DNA from: Luteimicrobium sp049844995
GTDB lineage: Bacteria; Actinomycetota; Actinomycetes; Actinomycetales; Cellulomonadaceae
DNA: 64,000 nucleotides
Direction: 5' to 3'
Assembly (NCBI RefSeq): GCF_049844995.1
Contig: NZ_JBNCMC010000003.1
Span: 310,001-374,000 of the forward strand
This document shows positions 24,782 through 33,672 of the stretch, in pieces (the stretch's first letter is position 1; each line of letters begins with the position of its first letter). Position numbers and translations under genes: made by a program. The notes below the pieces were generated by a model, which ran no database searches, was not told the origin of the DNA, and was given only the letters and a program-made list of their open reading frames with translations.

Positions 24782-27370
24782 TCAGGCGTGGGCTCGCGCG
24801 GCCTCCAGCCACAGCTCGCGGCCGGTGGCGTAGTCCTTGGACCATGGCTTGCTCGCGTCGGCCCAGTGCCAGATCGCGGGCTCGCGCGCGCTGTCCCGCG
24901 TCGGGACGTACGCCCAGCGCTCGTCGAGGACGGTGCGGTGCGGGCCGAAGACCCAGACGAGCGCCTCGCGGTCGTTGAGGCGGAACGCACGCATCACCGC
25001 GAGCGCGTCGGCGGCGGTACCGGCGGAACGCATGCCGGCCAGGTCCGCGACGAAGATCGCGGTGTCGAAGGCATCGAAGTCGAACACGTGGCGCCCGTGG
25101 ATCTGCCGGTACAGCTCGTAGGCGGTGTCCGGTGCGTCGTCGAAACGGCGCGCGGCGGCGTACATGACCGAGAAGCCGCTGGTGTCCGCGCTCGACGTCG
25201 TGCGCGCCGCGAGCAGGGTGTCGTCCAGCTCGACGTCGACGAGCTCGGCGAGGTCGCGGACCACGAGCGCGTCGACGGGCAGCACGACCGCGCGGTCGAC
25301 GGGCACGAGCTGCGAGATCAGGGCTCGGTCGAGCGCGCGCTCACTCGTCACGCCGGCCTCGGCCGCGTGGAGCGACCGCGTGTCGACGACGTGGACCTCG
25401 ACGCCCGGCACCTCGACCGCGCCCGGGTCGAGGCGCCCCACCAGCCAGGCCCGGACCGGGCGGGTCGAGGCGGCTGCCGCACTCGCCAGCACCGTCCGGA
25501 CGTGTGCGAGCTCCCCGGTGCTCGGAGTCATCACGACGTCGACCGGTCCGTGCTCGGGCCTGGCGGGCGCAAGCCCGAGGGCGCGCTCGGCCAGAGCCTT
25601 CGCGCCCTCGTCGACGGGCGCCGGGCGGGCGTGCCGCTCCCGGGCCGCGCGGACCTCGGGTTCGGTGATCTCACGCCAGAGGGCGTACACGTCGTCGCTC
25701 GACTTGCCGGCGAAGATGGCCTCGAGGACCGGCTGGAGCCGGTCGCGCATAGGCGTGCGGATCGCCTCGAACTCGGCGGCGTCCAGGCGGAACAGCCCGT
25801 TGAAGCGTGCGTCCGCGTTGTTGCCGGGCTCGAACCGGACCTTCATCCCGAGCGACGTGGTCGGAAGGTAGCAGTGGAGCCGTAGCGTCACGACGTCCGT
25901 GTAGTTCTGGCGGTAGCGCTCGAGCAGGTCGACGGCATCCTGCATGTTCTCGGCGAACGTCCGCTTCTTGACCTCGCCGTAGGACTGGCGCACGTTCTCG
26001 TGGCCCGCCGGCACCGGGCTGCGCTGGACGTCGACGTACACCGTCGCCGGAGCCGGCTTGCTCGGCAGGTCCGGGAACACGGTGTTGACGGTCGTCGTGA
26101 GGCAGCCCGAGAAGAAGGCGGGGACGCCGACCGAGAGGAGCAGGTCGACCGTCGTCCAGTCGCGGCAGCCGATCGGCCCGTGGCTGCGGAGGTACTCGAT
26201 CGCCTCGGGCGTCATCATGTTGCGCTTGCGGCAGTGGAACGACACGAAGATCGGCCGCAGGTTCGGGTGCATCGGGAAGTCGTACTCCTCGAGACCGAAC
26301 AGGCCGTGCATGTGCCAGCCGAACTCGATGAGCCACGTGTTCTCGGGGAACTCCTGGTACGTCGAAGCGTCCCGCGCCACGGTGTAGAGGTCGACGTCGG
26401 CGTCGACGGAGTCGAGGGCGAGCTCCGGCCGCACCCGCTGCTGCATCCGGTCGACGAAGTCCACGACGTCGGGCTGACCGTGGAACCGAAGGTTCTGGTG
26501 CCGGACGACGTGTCCGAGCGAGGCGAGCGTCTGGATCTGGTCGCCGATGTTCTGCGAGGCCGTCGCCCGGCCCGGCTGGACGTAGTCGACGAGGGCGAAC
26601 GAGACCCGGCCGTCCGGCGTCGGGCCCGAGCTGCGGCGCCGCTCGACGCCGATCCACTTCTCGAGCCACGCGATCTCGGTGTCCGCGGTCTTCCAGGCTC
26701 CGGGGTTCGCACGGTGGGCCTCGACCATCCGGTCGAAGAGGCGGTGGGCGAGCGCCCCGTCGCGGTGCCCGAACGCGAGCTTGACGAGCTCGAACCAGGT
26801 GCGAGCGCCCCAGGCCGACGGCTCGGCGGCGACGGCGCTGGCCTCTGCCAGGCCCCGGTCTGGGTCGACGGCGAACAGGCTGCGGAAGTAGTCGCCCGCT
26901 GCATGCTCCCTGACGAGCGAGGCGGCGACGCCGTCGAACGAGGTCAGCGCGAGCTCGTGGTGGTGCTGGCGCGACGCCACGACGCCGGTGAGGAGGAGAC
27001 CCACCTCGCGGGTCTCGGCCCGGTCCGAGAGCGAGGACGCGAGTGCACGCGCCTCGGTGAGCTTCTTCGCGGCGAGCATCTCGCGCACGGTCCGCACGGA
27101 GACGGCGGCGAGGGAGCTTCCGTGCTGGACGCTCGTCAGGAACTGCGAGCCCGCGCGCTGCTCGGAGGCGCGACGCACCTTGGCCGCGGGGTCCGGCTTC
27201 GGGAGCTTGCCGGGCGTCTTGCCGACGGCGCGGTTCTCCGCGGCGGCCAGCAGTCGCTCGTAGGCCTCGCGCCACGCCTTCGTCCGTGCCTCCACGGCCC
27301 GGACCTGGTCCTTGGTCGCGATCGGCAGACGTCGCGCGGCGAGCCGCCGCAGCTTCCTGAAGCGAGGCAA
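24782..27370 (-). CDS. Fusion protein: polysaccharide pyruvyl transferase-like domain plus GT8-like domain
   Basis: This 862-residue protein opens the leftward operon. Residues ~15-60 form a charged coiled coil and ~60-235 a helical, TPR-like region. A pyruvyl-transferase-like domain follows (about 250-590): SQNIGDQIQTLASLG near 269, PIFVSFHCRKRN near 369, IGCRDWTTVDLLLSVGVPAF near 396 and VTLRLHCYLPTTSLGMKV near 494. The last ~240 residues resemble a GT8-type transferase: VDVVMTPSTGELAHVRTVLA near 622, a VLPVDALVVRDLAELV segment in the DxD position, and FDAFDTAIFVADLAGM near 780. The start is a TTG, supported by AGGAG 8 bases upstream. Both halves probably modify the same polymer, but the acceptor is unknown. 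Confidence 0.75.
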   Translation of the reverse strand: MPRFRKLRRLAARRLPIATKDQVRAVEARTKAWREAYERLLAAAENRAVGKTPGKLPKPDPAAKVRRASEQRAGSQFLTSVQHGSSLAAVSVRTVREMLAAKKLTEARALASSLSDRAETREVGLLLTGVVASRQHHHELALTSFDGVAASLVREHAAGDYFRSLFAVDPDRGLAEASAVAAEPSAWGARTWFELVKLAFGHRDGALAHRLFDRMVEAHRANPGAWKTADTEIAWLEKWIGVERRRSSGPTPDGRVSFALVDYVQPGRATASQNIGDQIQTLASLGHVVRHQNLRFHGQPDVVDFVDRMQQRVRPELALDSVDADVDLYTVARDASTYQEFPENTWLIEFGWHMHGLFGLEEYDFPMHPNLRPIFVSFHCRKRNMMTPEAIEYLRSHGPIGCRDWTTVDLLLSVGVPAFFSGCLTTTVNTVFPDLPSKPAPATVYVDVQRSPVPAGHENVRQSYGEVKKRTFAENMQDAVDLLERYRQNYTDVVTLRLHCYLPTTSLGMKVRFEPGNNADARFNGLFRLDAAEFEAIRTPMRDRLQPVLEAIFAGKSSDDVYALWREITEPEVRAARERHARPAPVDEGAKALAERALGLAPARPEHGPVDVVMTPSTGELAHVRTVLASAAAASTRPVRAWLVGRLDPGAVEVPGVEVHVVDTRSLHAAEAGVTSERALDRALISQLVPVDRAVVLPVDALVVRDLAELVDVELDDTLLAARTTSSADTSGFSVMYAAARRFDDAPDTAYELYRQIHGRHVFDFDAFDTAIFVADLAGMRSAGTAADALAVMRAFRLNDREALVWVFGPHRTVLDERWAYVPTRDSAREPAIWHWADASKPWSKDYATGRELWLEAARAHA

Positions 27371-27447
27371 AGTGTGTCTCCTGTAGGTGCGTGAGCCAGA
27401 GCACGGCGCGAGCGGTCGACGCTGCCGCGTGTCGTAGCGCCAGAGTC

Positions 27448-27498
27448 TACGATGCGTCCCTCAGCGTGCCGAACAGGCCGTCACCGTGCGGTTACGAT
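27448..27498 (+). promoter_or_regulatory. Two TACGAT boxes upstream of the exporter operon
   Basis: TACGAT occurs at 27448-27453 and 27493-27498, 45 bases apart, in the 198-base gap between the divergent operons. The second would start transcription near 27505, leaving a leader of about 64 bases before the GTG at 27569. This argues against the in-frame ATG at 27497, which overlaps the box. The same TACGAT hexamer precedes the genes at 30519 and 62777. Confidence 0.4.
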
Positions 27499-27568
27499 GA
27501 ACGGGACCCGGCGGCTCGCACGCGGGCCCAGGCCTTGTGCCCCGATCCAGGAAAGAGTGCACACCCAC

Positions 27569-28549
27569 GTGACCGCTTCTTCCCACTCGGTCGCGCCCGC
27601 CCCCACCACACGGGACGCGAGGCGTGCCGGTGCGGTGGCGAGCCCGCCGCCACCGATCCAGTCCGCCGTGTCGTCGGAGGAGCTGCGCGCGCTCGCGGTC
27701 TCGAGCGGGCTCGAGCCCATGGGCGTACGCCCGCCGCTGCGCCAGTACCTGTCCGAGCTGTGGGGCCGGCGAGCCTTCACCTGGGAGCTGTCGAGGTCCA
27801 AGGCCTACGCGAAGAACCGGAACAGCTACCTCGGTCAGGCGTGGTCGGTACTGACCCCGCTCCTCAACGCGGCCGTCTACGTGATCATCTTCGGGATCGT
27901 TCTTGAGACGGGTCGCGGCCTGGAGAACGCGATCGCCTTCATGGTGGTCGGGACGTTCATCTTCCGCTTCTTCGAGCACTCGGTGACGGGTGGCGCGAAG
28001 GCGATCCGTGGCAACACGTCGCTCGTGCGCGCGATCCGCTTCCCGCGGGCAGTGCTGCCGATCTCGGTGGTGCTCTCGGAACTCGTGACGCTCGGGCCCG
28101 CGCTCCTCGTCATGGTCGTCGTGTCCTACGCGTCGGGGTACTTCCCGAACTACGCGCCCGTCCCGATATCGTGGCGCTGGCTCCTGCTGCCCTTCGCCGT
28201 TCTTCTGCTCGCGGTGTTCAACGCGGGCTGCGCGTTCGTCATGGCACGATGGGTCGCCGTCGCGCCGGACGTGCAGAACCTCATCGGGTTCGCGATGCGC
28301 TTCATCATGTACGGCTCGGGCGTGATCTTCAGCATCCAGCACTTCGTCGGTAACGACGTGGTGGCGCGCTTGCTGCAGCACCAGCCTGTCGCGGTGTTCC
28401 TCGACCTCTGCCGTGCCTGCCTTCTGAACGAGCCGACCATTCCGATGACGTGGCAGATCTGGGTGTGGGGCGCCGCCTGGGCCCTGGTGTTCTGCGTCGG
28501 CGGGTTCATCTACTTCTGGCGCGGAGAGGAACGGTACGGGCGTGACTGA
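27569..28549 (+). CDS. ABC-2 type polysaccharide/teichoic acid exporter, permease subunit (TagG/Wzm-like)
   Basis: This 326-residue membrane protein is the channel half of an exporter for undecaprenyl-linked polymer. A ~60-residue soluble proline-rich head is followed by the family's amphipathic helix (LWGRRAFTWELSRSKAYAKN) and about six membrane spans, with NSYLGQAWSVLTPLLNAAVY near residue 91 as in TagG. The GTG at 27569 has AGGAAAG about 14 bases upstream and lies beyond the predicted promoters. Longer starts at 27497 or 27452 are possible but would overlap -10 boxes. The stop overlaps the ATPase start by 8 bases. Confidence 0.88.
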   Translation: MTASSHSVAPAPTTRDARRAGAVASPPPPIQSAVSSEELRALAVSSGLEPMGVRPPLRQYLSELWGRRAFTWELSRSKAYAKNRNSYLGQAWSVLTPLLNAAVYVIIFGIVLETGRGLENAIAFMVVGTFIFRFFEHSVTGGAKAIRGNTSLVRAIRFPRAVLPISVVLSELVTLGPALLVMVVVSYASGYFPNYAPVPISWRWLLLPFAVLLLAVFNAGCAFVMARWVAVAPDVQNLIGFAMRFIMYGSGVIFSIQHFVGNDVVARLLQHQPVAVFLDLCRACLLNEPTIPMTWQIWVWGAAWALVFCVGGFIYFWRGEERYGRD

Positions 28550-29393
28550 CGCGGAGCTCGACTTCGAGGTCGACCCCGAGGACCTCGAGGGGCTCGCGCC
28601 GCCCGACCGCGAGCTCGGCGGCGTGTCCCTCGTGGTCGACCACCTGGACATCACCTACCGCGTGTTCGGCGGCAAGAAGCTCGGGACGACGGCGACCGCC
28701 GGCTCCCGTTCGCTCCGTCGCGTCCTCGGCCGAGGCTCGGGCCACGTGGGAGCCGTACAGCAGATCCGCGCGGTCAAGGACATCTCGTTCGTGGCGCGCC
28801 ACGGCGAGTCGATCGGGATCGTCGGGATCAACGGGTCGGGCAAGAGCACGCTGCTACGGGCCGTCGCCGGCCTGATCCCGCCGACGTCCGGCTCCGTCTA
28901 CGTGGCGGGGGAGCCGTCGCTCCTCGGTGTGAACGCGGTGCTCATGGGGGACCTGACCGGCGAGCGCAACATCATGATCGGTGGCCTCGCCCTGGGCCTG
29001 TCGCGCGCCGAGGTCCAGGAGCGCTTCGACGAGATCGTCGAGTTCTCCGGGATCGGGGACTTCGTGTACCTGCCGATGAAGGCGTACTCGTCGGGCATGG
29101 GGGCACGCCTCCGGTTCGCGATCTCGACGGCGTCCACCCCGGACATCCTCATGATCGACGAGGCGCTCGCGACGGGAGACGCGTCGTTCCGTGAGAAGAG
29201 CAAGGCGCGGATCGACGCCATCCGCGAGCATGCCGGCACGGTGTTCCTCGTGAGCCACTCGCTCGCGACCGTCCAGGCCATCTGCTCGCGGGTGCTGTGG
29301 ATCCACGAAGGGCACCTGGTGATGGACGGACCCACCGCCGAGGTCACGGAGGCGTACCGGCAGTACGTCCGCGGGCGCGCCAGGAAACGCTGA
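28542..29393 (+). CDS. ABC-type teichoic acid/polysaccharide exporter, ATPase subunit (TagH/Wzt-like)
   Basis: This 283-residue ATPase powers the exporter. Walker A is GINGSGKSTLLR near residue 94, the signature motif is YSSGMGARLRFA near 183, Walker B is ILMIDEALATGD near 202, and the switch histidine is in FLVSHSLATVQ near 237. Residues ~1-60 are an extension with YRVFGGKK, as in TagH. The C-terminal carbohydrate-binding domain of long Wzt proteins is absent, so polymer length control must come from elsewhere. It overlaps the permease gene by 8 bases. Confidence 0.93.
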   Translation: MTDAELDFEVDPEDLEGLAPPDRELGGVSLVVDHLDITYRVFGGKKLGTTATAGSRSLRRVLGRGSGHVGAVQQIRAVKDISFVARHGESIGIVGINGSGKSTLLRAVAGLIPPTSGSVYVAGEPSLLGVNAVLMGDLTGERNIMIGGLALGLSRAEVQERFDEIVEFSGIGDFVYLPMKAYSSGMGARLRFAISTASTPDILMIDEALATGDASFREKSKARIDAIREHAGTVFLVSHSLATVQAICSRVLWIHEGHLVMDGPTAEVTEAYRQYVRGRARKR

Positions 29394-29427
29394 GACCGCT
29401 CCCGTCCGTGCCGGCGGGTGCTGCCAC

Positions 29428-29433
29428 TAGGCT
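29428..29433 (+). promoter_or_regulatory. Candidate leaderless -10 box for the cation efflux gene
   Basis: TAGGCT followed by 7 bases and the ATG at 29441; no ribosome site is present. The same hexamer and spacing occur before the gene at 35741. Confidence 0.45.
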
Positions 29434-29440
29434 CGCGTGC

Positions 29441-30394
29441 ATGACCACGGCCTCCTCGGACGAGCACGTCGCCCCCGCCGAGCCCACAGCCCACGGCGGC
29501 GGGACGCGCGCCATCCTCGCGGCCCTGGCCGCCAACGTCGGCATCGCGATCACCAAGTTCGTCGCCTACCTGCTCACGCAGTCCTCGTCGATGCTCGCCG
29601 AGTCGGTGCACTCGCTCGCGGACTCCGGCAACCAGCTGCTCCTGCTCCTCGGGGGCAAGCGCGCGCGCAAGGCCGCTGACGAGACCCATCCCTTCGGCTA
29701 CGGCCGCGAGCGGTACCTCTACGCGTTCGTCGTGTCGATCGTGCTGTTCACGCTGGGTGGCGTGTTCGCGCTGTACGAGGCGTGGCACAAGTTCGAGGAT
29801 CCCCACCCGATCGACTCGTGGCAGTGGGTCCCGGTGGCCGTGCTGCTCGCCGCGATCGTCATGGAGGGGTCGTCGTTCCGTACGGCCATGCGGGAGTCGA
29901 AGCACGCTCGTGGCAAGAAGTCGGTGTTCCAGTACATCCGGGAGGCCAAGGCGCCTGAGCTGCCGGTCGTGCTGCTCGAGGACTTCGGGGCGCTCGTCGG
30001 CCTCGTCTTCGCGCTCTTCGGTGTCGGGATGACGCTCGCGACCGACGACGGCCGCTGGGACGCCGTCGGCTCCGGGGCCATCGGTCTCCTCCTCGTCGTG
30101 ATTGCCGTGGTTCTCGCGCTGGAGACCCGCTCCCTGCTGCTCGGAGAGGCCGCCGCGCCGTCCGACGTCGCCACGATCCGCAACGCGCTGGTCGGAGACG
30201 GCGTCCCGTCCGTGATCCACCTGCGGACGCTCCATCTCGGACCGGAGGAGCTGCTCGTGGCAGCCAAGATCGAGGTGTCGTCCACGGAGACGGCGGCCGA
30301 GATCGCGCAGGCCATCGACGACGCGGAGGCACGCGTCCGCGCGGCGGTGCCCATCGCGAGCACCATCTACCTGGAGCCCGATCTGCGTCGGTGA
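29441..30394 (+). CDS. Cation diffusion facilitator family transporter
   Basis: This 317-residue inner-membrane antiporter probably exports zinc, manganese or iron in exchange for protons. Six hydrophobic helices are visible. The first metal site is in SMLAESVHSLADSGNQ near residue 49 (the HxxxD pattern of helix II), and a second acidic site is in VVLLEDFGALVGLVFALFG near 172. A cytoplasmic C-terminal domain (about 235-317) follows. It is unrelated to polymer synthesis, and its own promoter suggests independent control. Confidence 0.9.
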   Translation: MTTASSDEHVAPAEPTAHGGGTRAILAALAANVGIAITKFVAYLLTQSSSMLAESVHSLADSGNQLLLLLGGKRARKAADETHPFGYGRERYLYAFVVSIVLFTLGGVFALYEAWHKFEDPHPIDSWQWVPVAVLLAAIVMEGSSFRTAMRESKHARGKKSVFQYIREAKAPELPVVLLEDFGALVGLVFALFGVGMTLATDDGRWDAVGSGAIGLLLVVIAVVLALETRSLLLGEAAAPSDVATIRNALVGDGVPSVIHLRTLHLGPEELLVAAKIEVSSTETAAEIAQAIDDAEARVRAAVPIASTIYLEPDLRR

Positions 30395-30434
30395 CGGGGG
30401 CTGGCGCGTCCGCCGCGTCACCAGGGCGGCCCTA

Positions 30435-30440
30435 TACGAT
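30435..30440 (+). promoter_or_regulatory. Candidate -10 box for the gene at 30519
   Basis: TACGAT (within TATACGAT) would start transcription near 30447. The in-frame GTG at 30450 would then be almost leaderless, while the GTG at 30519 has GGAGGG just upstream. Confidence 0.4.
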
Positions 30441-30518
30441 GTCGGGCACGTGTCGCCACCGCTCGGCGGCGAGACGAGGACGGGCAGAAGTGCCCGACGG
30501 GCCAGTGACGGAGGGCAT

Positions 30519-33500
30519 GTGTCGCAGCGGGACAAGCGCGTCTGGATGTTCAACAGCGGAGACACCTTCACGGGCAATCCCAAGTGGTTGTTCGTGTACG
30601 TGAGCAAGTTCCGTCCGGACATCACGGCGTACTGGCTCTGCGAGACCGAGGAGACCGCGCGCTACGTTCGCGGGCTCGGCTTCAAGGCCCTCACCTTCAA
30701 GAGCCCCCAGGCGCCCGCGCTGCAGGCCCGCGCCGGGGTGTACGTGGTGAACCAGGTCAAGGAGGTCATCCCGGACGGTCTCCGGGGGGCCGTCTTCCTC
30801 AACCTGTGGCACGGCGTCGGCGTCAAGGGCGTCGAGCGGGCGATGAACAAGGGCTACCTCGAGGAGCGCATCGCCAAGAAGTACATCCGCCACAACGCGC
30901 TGTACCGCAACAACCAGCTCTTCCTCGTGACGTCGCCGATGATGGAGGAGAACTTCCGCCGCCAGCTCGGGCTGGACGAGGAGAGCGTCGTCCGGGGCGG
31001 CTACCCGCAGAACCTGTACGCGCAGCACTTCGGCGACTACTCGACGTACGACCACGACGTCCTCGCCCGGCGTGGCCTGCCCGCGGGGACGAAGGTCGCG
31101 CTCTACGCGCCGACGCCGCGCCGCACGTCGACGCCGGACTTCCTGCGCCGCGCGTTCCCCGACATGGAGCGCCTCGTCGAGACGCTGGAGCGCAACGACA
31201 CGCTCCTCATCCTCAAGATGCACCCGCACATGTCGAAGGACCGCTACTTCCGCCAGCTCAAGGAGTCGTTCGGCGACCGGCGCCACCTGATGTTCTGGGA
31301 CAACAGCGAGGACGTCTACGAGATCTTCCCGAAGATCGACCTGGCCGTCATGGACTACTCGTCGATCCTCTACGACATGATGGACGCCGGCGTCCGCAGC
31401 TTCGTGCGGTACATCTTCGACTACGACGACGGCAACGAAGTCGTCGCGCCCGGCTTCGACTACCTCGGGCTCTCGTGCGGGACGGTCGCCAAGACCTTCG
31501 AGGAGCTGCTCGACGTCCTCGGCCAGGACAACCGCGTCGACGACGCCAAGCTCGCCGAGCTCGAAGACGCCTTCTGGGCGTACTCGAGCAAGGAGAGCAT
31601 GGAGCAGATGGTCGACCGGGCCCTCGAGTACGAGATCCGTGACCTCCCGCTCAAGACGCTCCACACCTTCGACGTCTTCGACACGGTCATCCACCGGCGC
31701 GGCGTCACGCCCGACTCCGTGTTCCTCTTCGTGAAGAGCCGCATGGAGGAGAGCGACCTCGGGTTCCCCCGCTACCTCGTCGACCGCTTCCCCGAGGTGC
31801 GCCAGCAGGCGGAGTCGGCCGAGCGCGACCGAAGGCGCCGCAACCCCCAGCTCGTCAAGGACGCGGTCCTCGAGATCACGTTCGAGGAGATCCACGAGCG
31901 GATCGGTGACGTCTTCGACCTCACGCCCGAGCAGACCGCCGCTCTGATGGAGTGGGAGGTCGAGGGCGAGCTCGCGAGCTGCGTCGCCGACACCGCGATG
32001 GTGGCCCGGATCCGGGAGATCCTCGAGGGCGGCGACCCGGTCGTGCTCATCAGCGACATGTACCTGCCGCGCGAGGTCGTCACGGATCTTCTCAAGACGG
32101 CCGATCCGTTCCTCGCGGAGCTGCCCCTCTACCTCTCCTCGGACACGCGGGAGCAGAAGGCGACCAAGTCGCTCTACCTCAAGCTCTACCGCGAGATCGG
32201 GTACGACTTCGCGGAGTGGGTCCACCACGGCGACGCGCCCTGGGGCGACGTCAAGCAGGCCCGCGCGCTGGGGATCACGGTGGACACTGTGCCCCGCACC
32301 CGGCTGGGCCGGTTCGAGACCGCCGTCGTGGAGGACATCCCGACGTTCGACGGGCACCTCTACGCCGGCATGCTGCGGTCGTTCCGGATGGAGGGCCCGC
32401 ACCGGAGTGCGGAGAACTACGCGTTCAACCACGTCGGCAGCTACCTCGTGCCCTACATCGACTGGGTCGTCCGCGACGCGGTCCGGCGCGGCTACCGCAG
32501 CCTCTACTTCGTCTCGCGCGACGGCTATCACCTGAAGCGAGCTGCGGACGCGCTGATCGAGGAGCGCGGCCTCGACCTGAAGACCCGTTACATCTACGGC
32601 TCCCGTACCGCCTGGCGGATCGCGTCCCAGGTCGACCGCCTCGACGAGGACCTGTTCGAGCCCCACGGTGACTTCCTCAACGCCCGGTCCGTCGACGCGC
32701 TGCTCACGAACGCCCGGCTCGGGCGCTCCGAGTTCGCGGCGATGTTCCCCGAGTTCGCGACGCTGACGGACACCGAGCTCGACGACGCGCAGACGCGGAG
32801 CGCGGTCGTCGCCGCGTTCGCCGGCTCCGACGAGTTTCGCGGGCACCTGCTGCGGGCGGCCGCCGACGAGCGCGGGCTGGTCGCACGCTACTTCCGGCAG
32901 GAGATGAATCTCGACGAGCCCTTCGCCGTCGTCGAGTACTGGGGGAGGGGCTACACGCAGACCTGCATGACCCGCATCCTCGCCGAGGCAGCGGGGCGCC
33001 CGATCGACAACCCGGTCTACTACGCGCGGGCAGTCCTCCCGACCGAGGGCCACTCCATCCGTCACCGCTTCACCACGGCCACCCACTCCATGCTCTTCGT
33101 CGAGGCGATCTTCGCCAACCTGCCGCACGGGACCGTGCTCGGCTACGAAGAGCGGGGAGACCGCGTCGAGCCGATCGTCCAGCCGCGTGCCAACAACGCG
33201 CAGCTGCACGACGCCCTCGAGCGCGAGCTGGTCGAGTACGCCCACCGGTTCGGGGCGCTGGACTTCCTGGACGCGGACCGGATCGCGCGCGACGTGTTCC
33301 GCTTCGGCTTCGAGTACTTCCGCCGGGAGAACGACGCACCGACGTTCGTCCGCAACCTCGCACCGCTGCACGACGCCGTCGCGTTGGGGACGAAGGAGCA
33401 GGAGTACGCGCCCGGGATGACACGGCGCGACCTCAGGGCGCACTTCTCCGGCGACAGCTTCCAGCGCAAGACACGGTCGATGCCTCTGACTCTCGCGCGC

Positions 33501-33665
33501 TCGTCGGAATGGGTGCGGCTCAACTACCAGCTCGCGACCGAGAAGAAGACCGCGCGTACCCCCGCGCCTCGTCGGCTCCTGCTTCGCAGCGAGGTGCTGG
33601 TGCGGACCGGGATGCGCCGAGCCCGGCGCGTGGCCGGAGCGGCCCGACGCCGCGTCGCCGGCTGA
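30519..33665 (+). CDS. Fusion of CDP-glycerol glycerophosphotransferase, HAD-like domain and an uncharacterised C-terminal domain
   Basis: This protein is 1048 residues. Residues ~1-380 form a PF04464-type domain: VFLNLWHGVGVKGVERAMNK near residue 92, VALYAPTPRRTSTPDFLRRA near 193, LLILKMHPHMSKDRYF near 227 and DLAVMDYSSILYDMMDAGVR near 274. A HAD-like domain follows with HTFDVFDTVIHRRG near 384, VVLISDMYLPREVVTD near 507 and EWVHHGDAPWGDVKQARALG near 566; this resembles the predicted hydrolases of COG5610. The last ~430 residues contain SLYFVSRDGYHLKRAADALI near 659 and VVEYWGRGYTQTCMTRILAE near 802, and match nothing I can name. I prefer the GTG at 30519, which gives MSQRDKRVWMFNSGD; the GTG at 30450 adds 23 low-complexity residues. 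Coupling transfer and hydrolysis in one chain could control polymer length (inference). Confidence 0.8.
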   Translation: MSQRDKRVWMFNSGDTFTGNPKWLFVYVSKFRPDITAYWLCETEETARYVRGLGFKALTFKSPQAPALQARAGVYVVNQVKEVIPDGLRGAVFLNLWHGVGVKGVERAMNKGYLEERIAKKYIRHNALYRNNQLFLVTSPMMEENFRRQLGLDEESVVRGGYPQNLYAQHFGDYSTYDHDVLARRGLPAGTKVALYAPTPRRTSTPDFLRRAFPDMERLVETLERNDTLLILKMHPHMSKDRYFRQLKESFGDRRHLMFWDNSEDVYEIFPKIDLAVMDYSSILYDMMDAGVRSFVRYIFDYDDGNEVVAPGFDYLGLSCGTVAKTFEELLDVLGQDNRVDDAKLAELEDAFWAYSSKESMEQMVDRALEYEIRDLPLKTLHTFDVFDTVIHRRGVTPDSVFLFVKSRMEESDLGFPRYLVDRFPEVRQQAESAERDRRRRNPQLVKDAVLEITFEEIHERIGDVFDLTPEQTAALMEWEVEGELASCVADTAMVARIREILEGGDPVVLISDMYLPREVVTDLLKTADPFLAELPLYLSSDTREQKATKSLYLKLYREIGYDFAEWVHHGDAPWGDVKQARALGITVDTVPRTRLGRFETAVVEDIPTFDGHLYAGMLRSFRMEGPHRSAENYAFNHVGSYLVPYIDWVVRDAVRRGYRSLYFVSRDGYHLKRAADALIEERGLDLKTRYIYGSRTAWRIASQVDRLDEDLFEPHGDFLNARSVDALLTNARLGRSEFAAMFPEFATLTDTELDDAQTRSAVVAAFAGSDEFRGHLLRAAADERGLVARYFRQEMNLDEPFAVVEYWGRGYTQTCMTRILAEAAGRPIDNPVYYARAVLPTEGHSIRHRFTTATHSMLFVEAIFANLPHGTVLGYEERGDRVEPIVQPRANNAQLHDALERELVEYAHRFGALDFLDADRIARDVFRFGFEYFRRENDAPTFVRNLAPLHDAVALGTKEQEYAPGMTRRDLRAHFSGDSFQRKTRSMPLTLARSSEWVRLNYQLATEKKTARTPAPRRLLLRSEVLVRTGMRRARRVAGAARRRVAG

Positions 33666-33672
33666 GCGACTC

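Noticed and set aside
24587..27394. Long plus-strand frames over the fusion gene
   Set aside because: They are shadows of the minus-strand gene, with Arg/Gly/Val-rich product, no ribosome site and no motif.
27452..27568. Longer exporter permease beginning at 27452 or 27497
   Set aside because: Both starts coincide with candidate -10 boxes and would add an arginine-rich head unlike the family; the GTG at 27569 has a better context.
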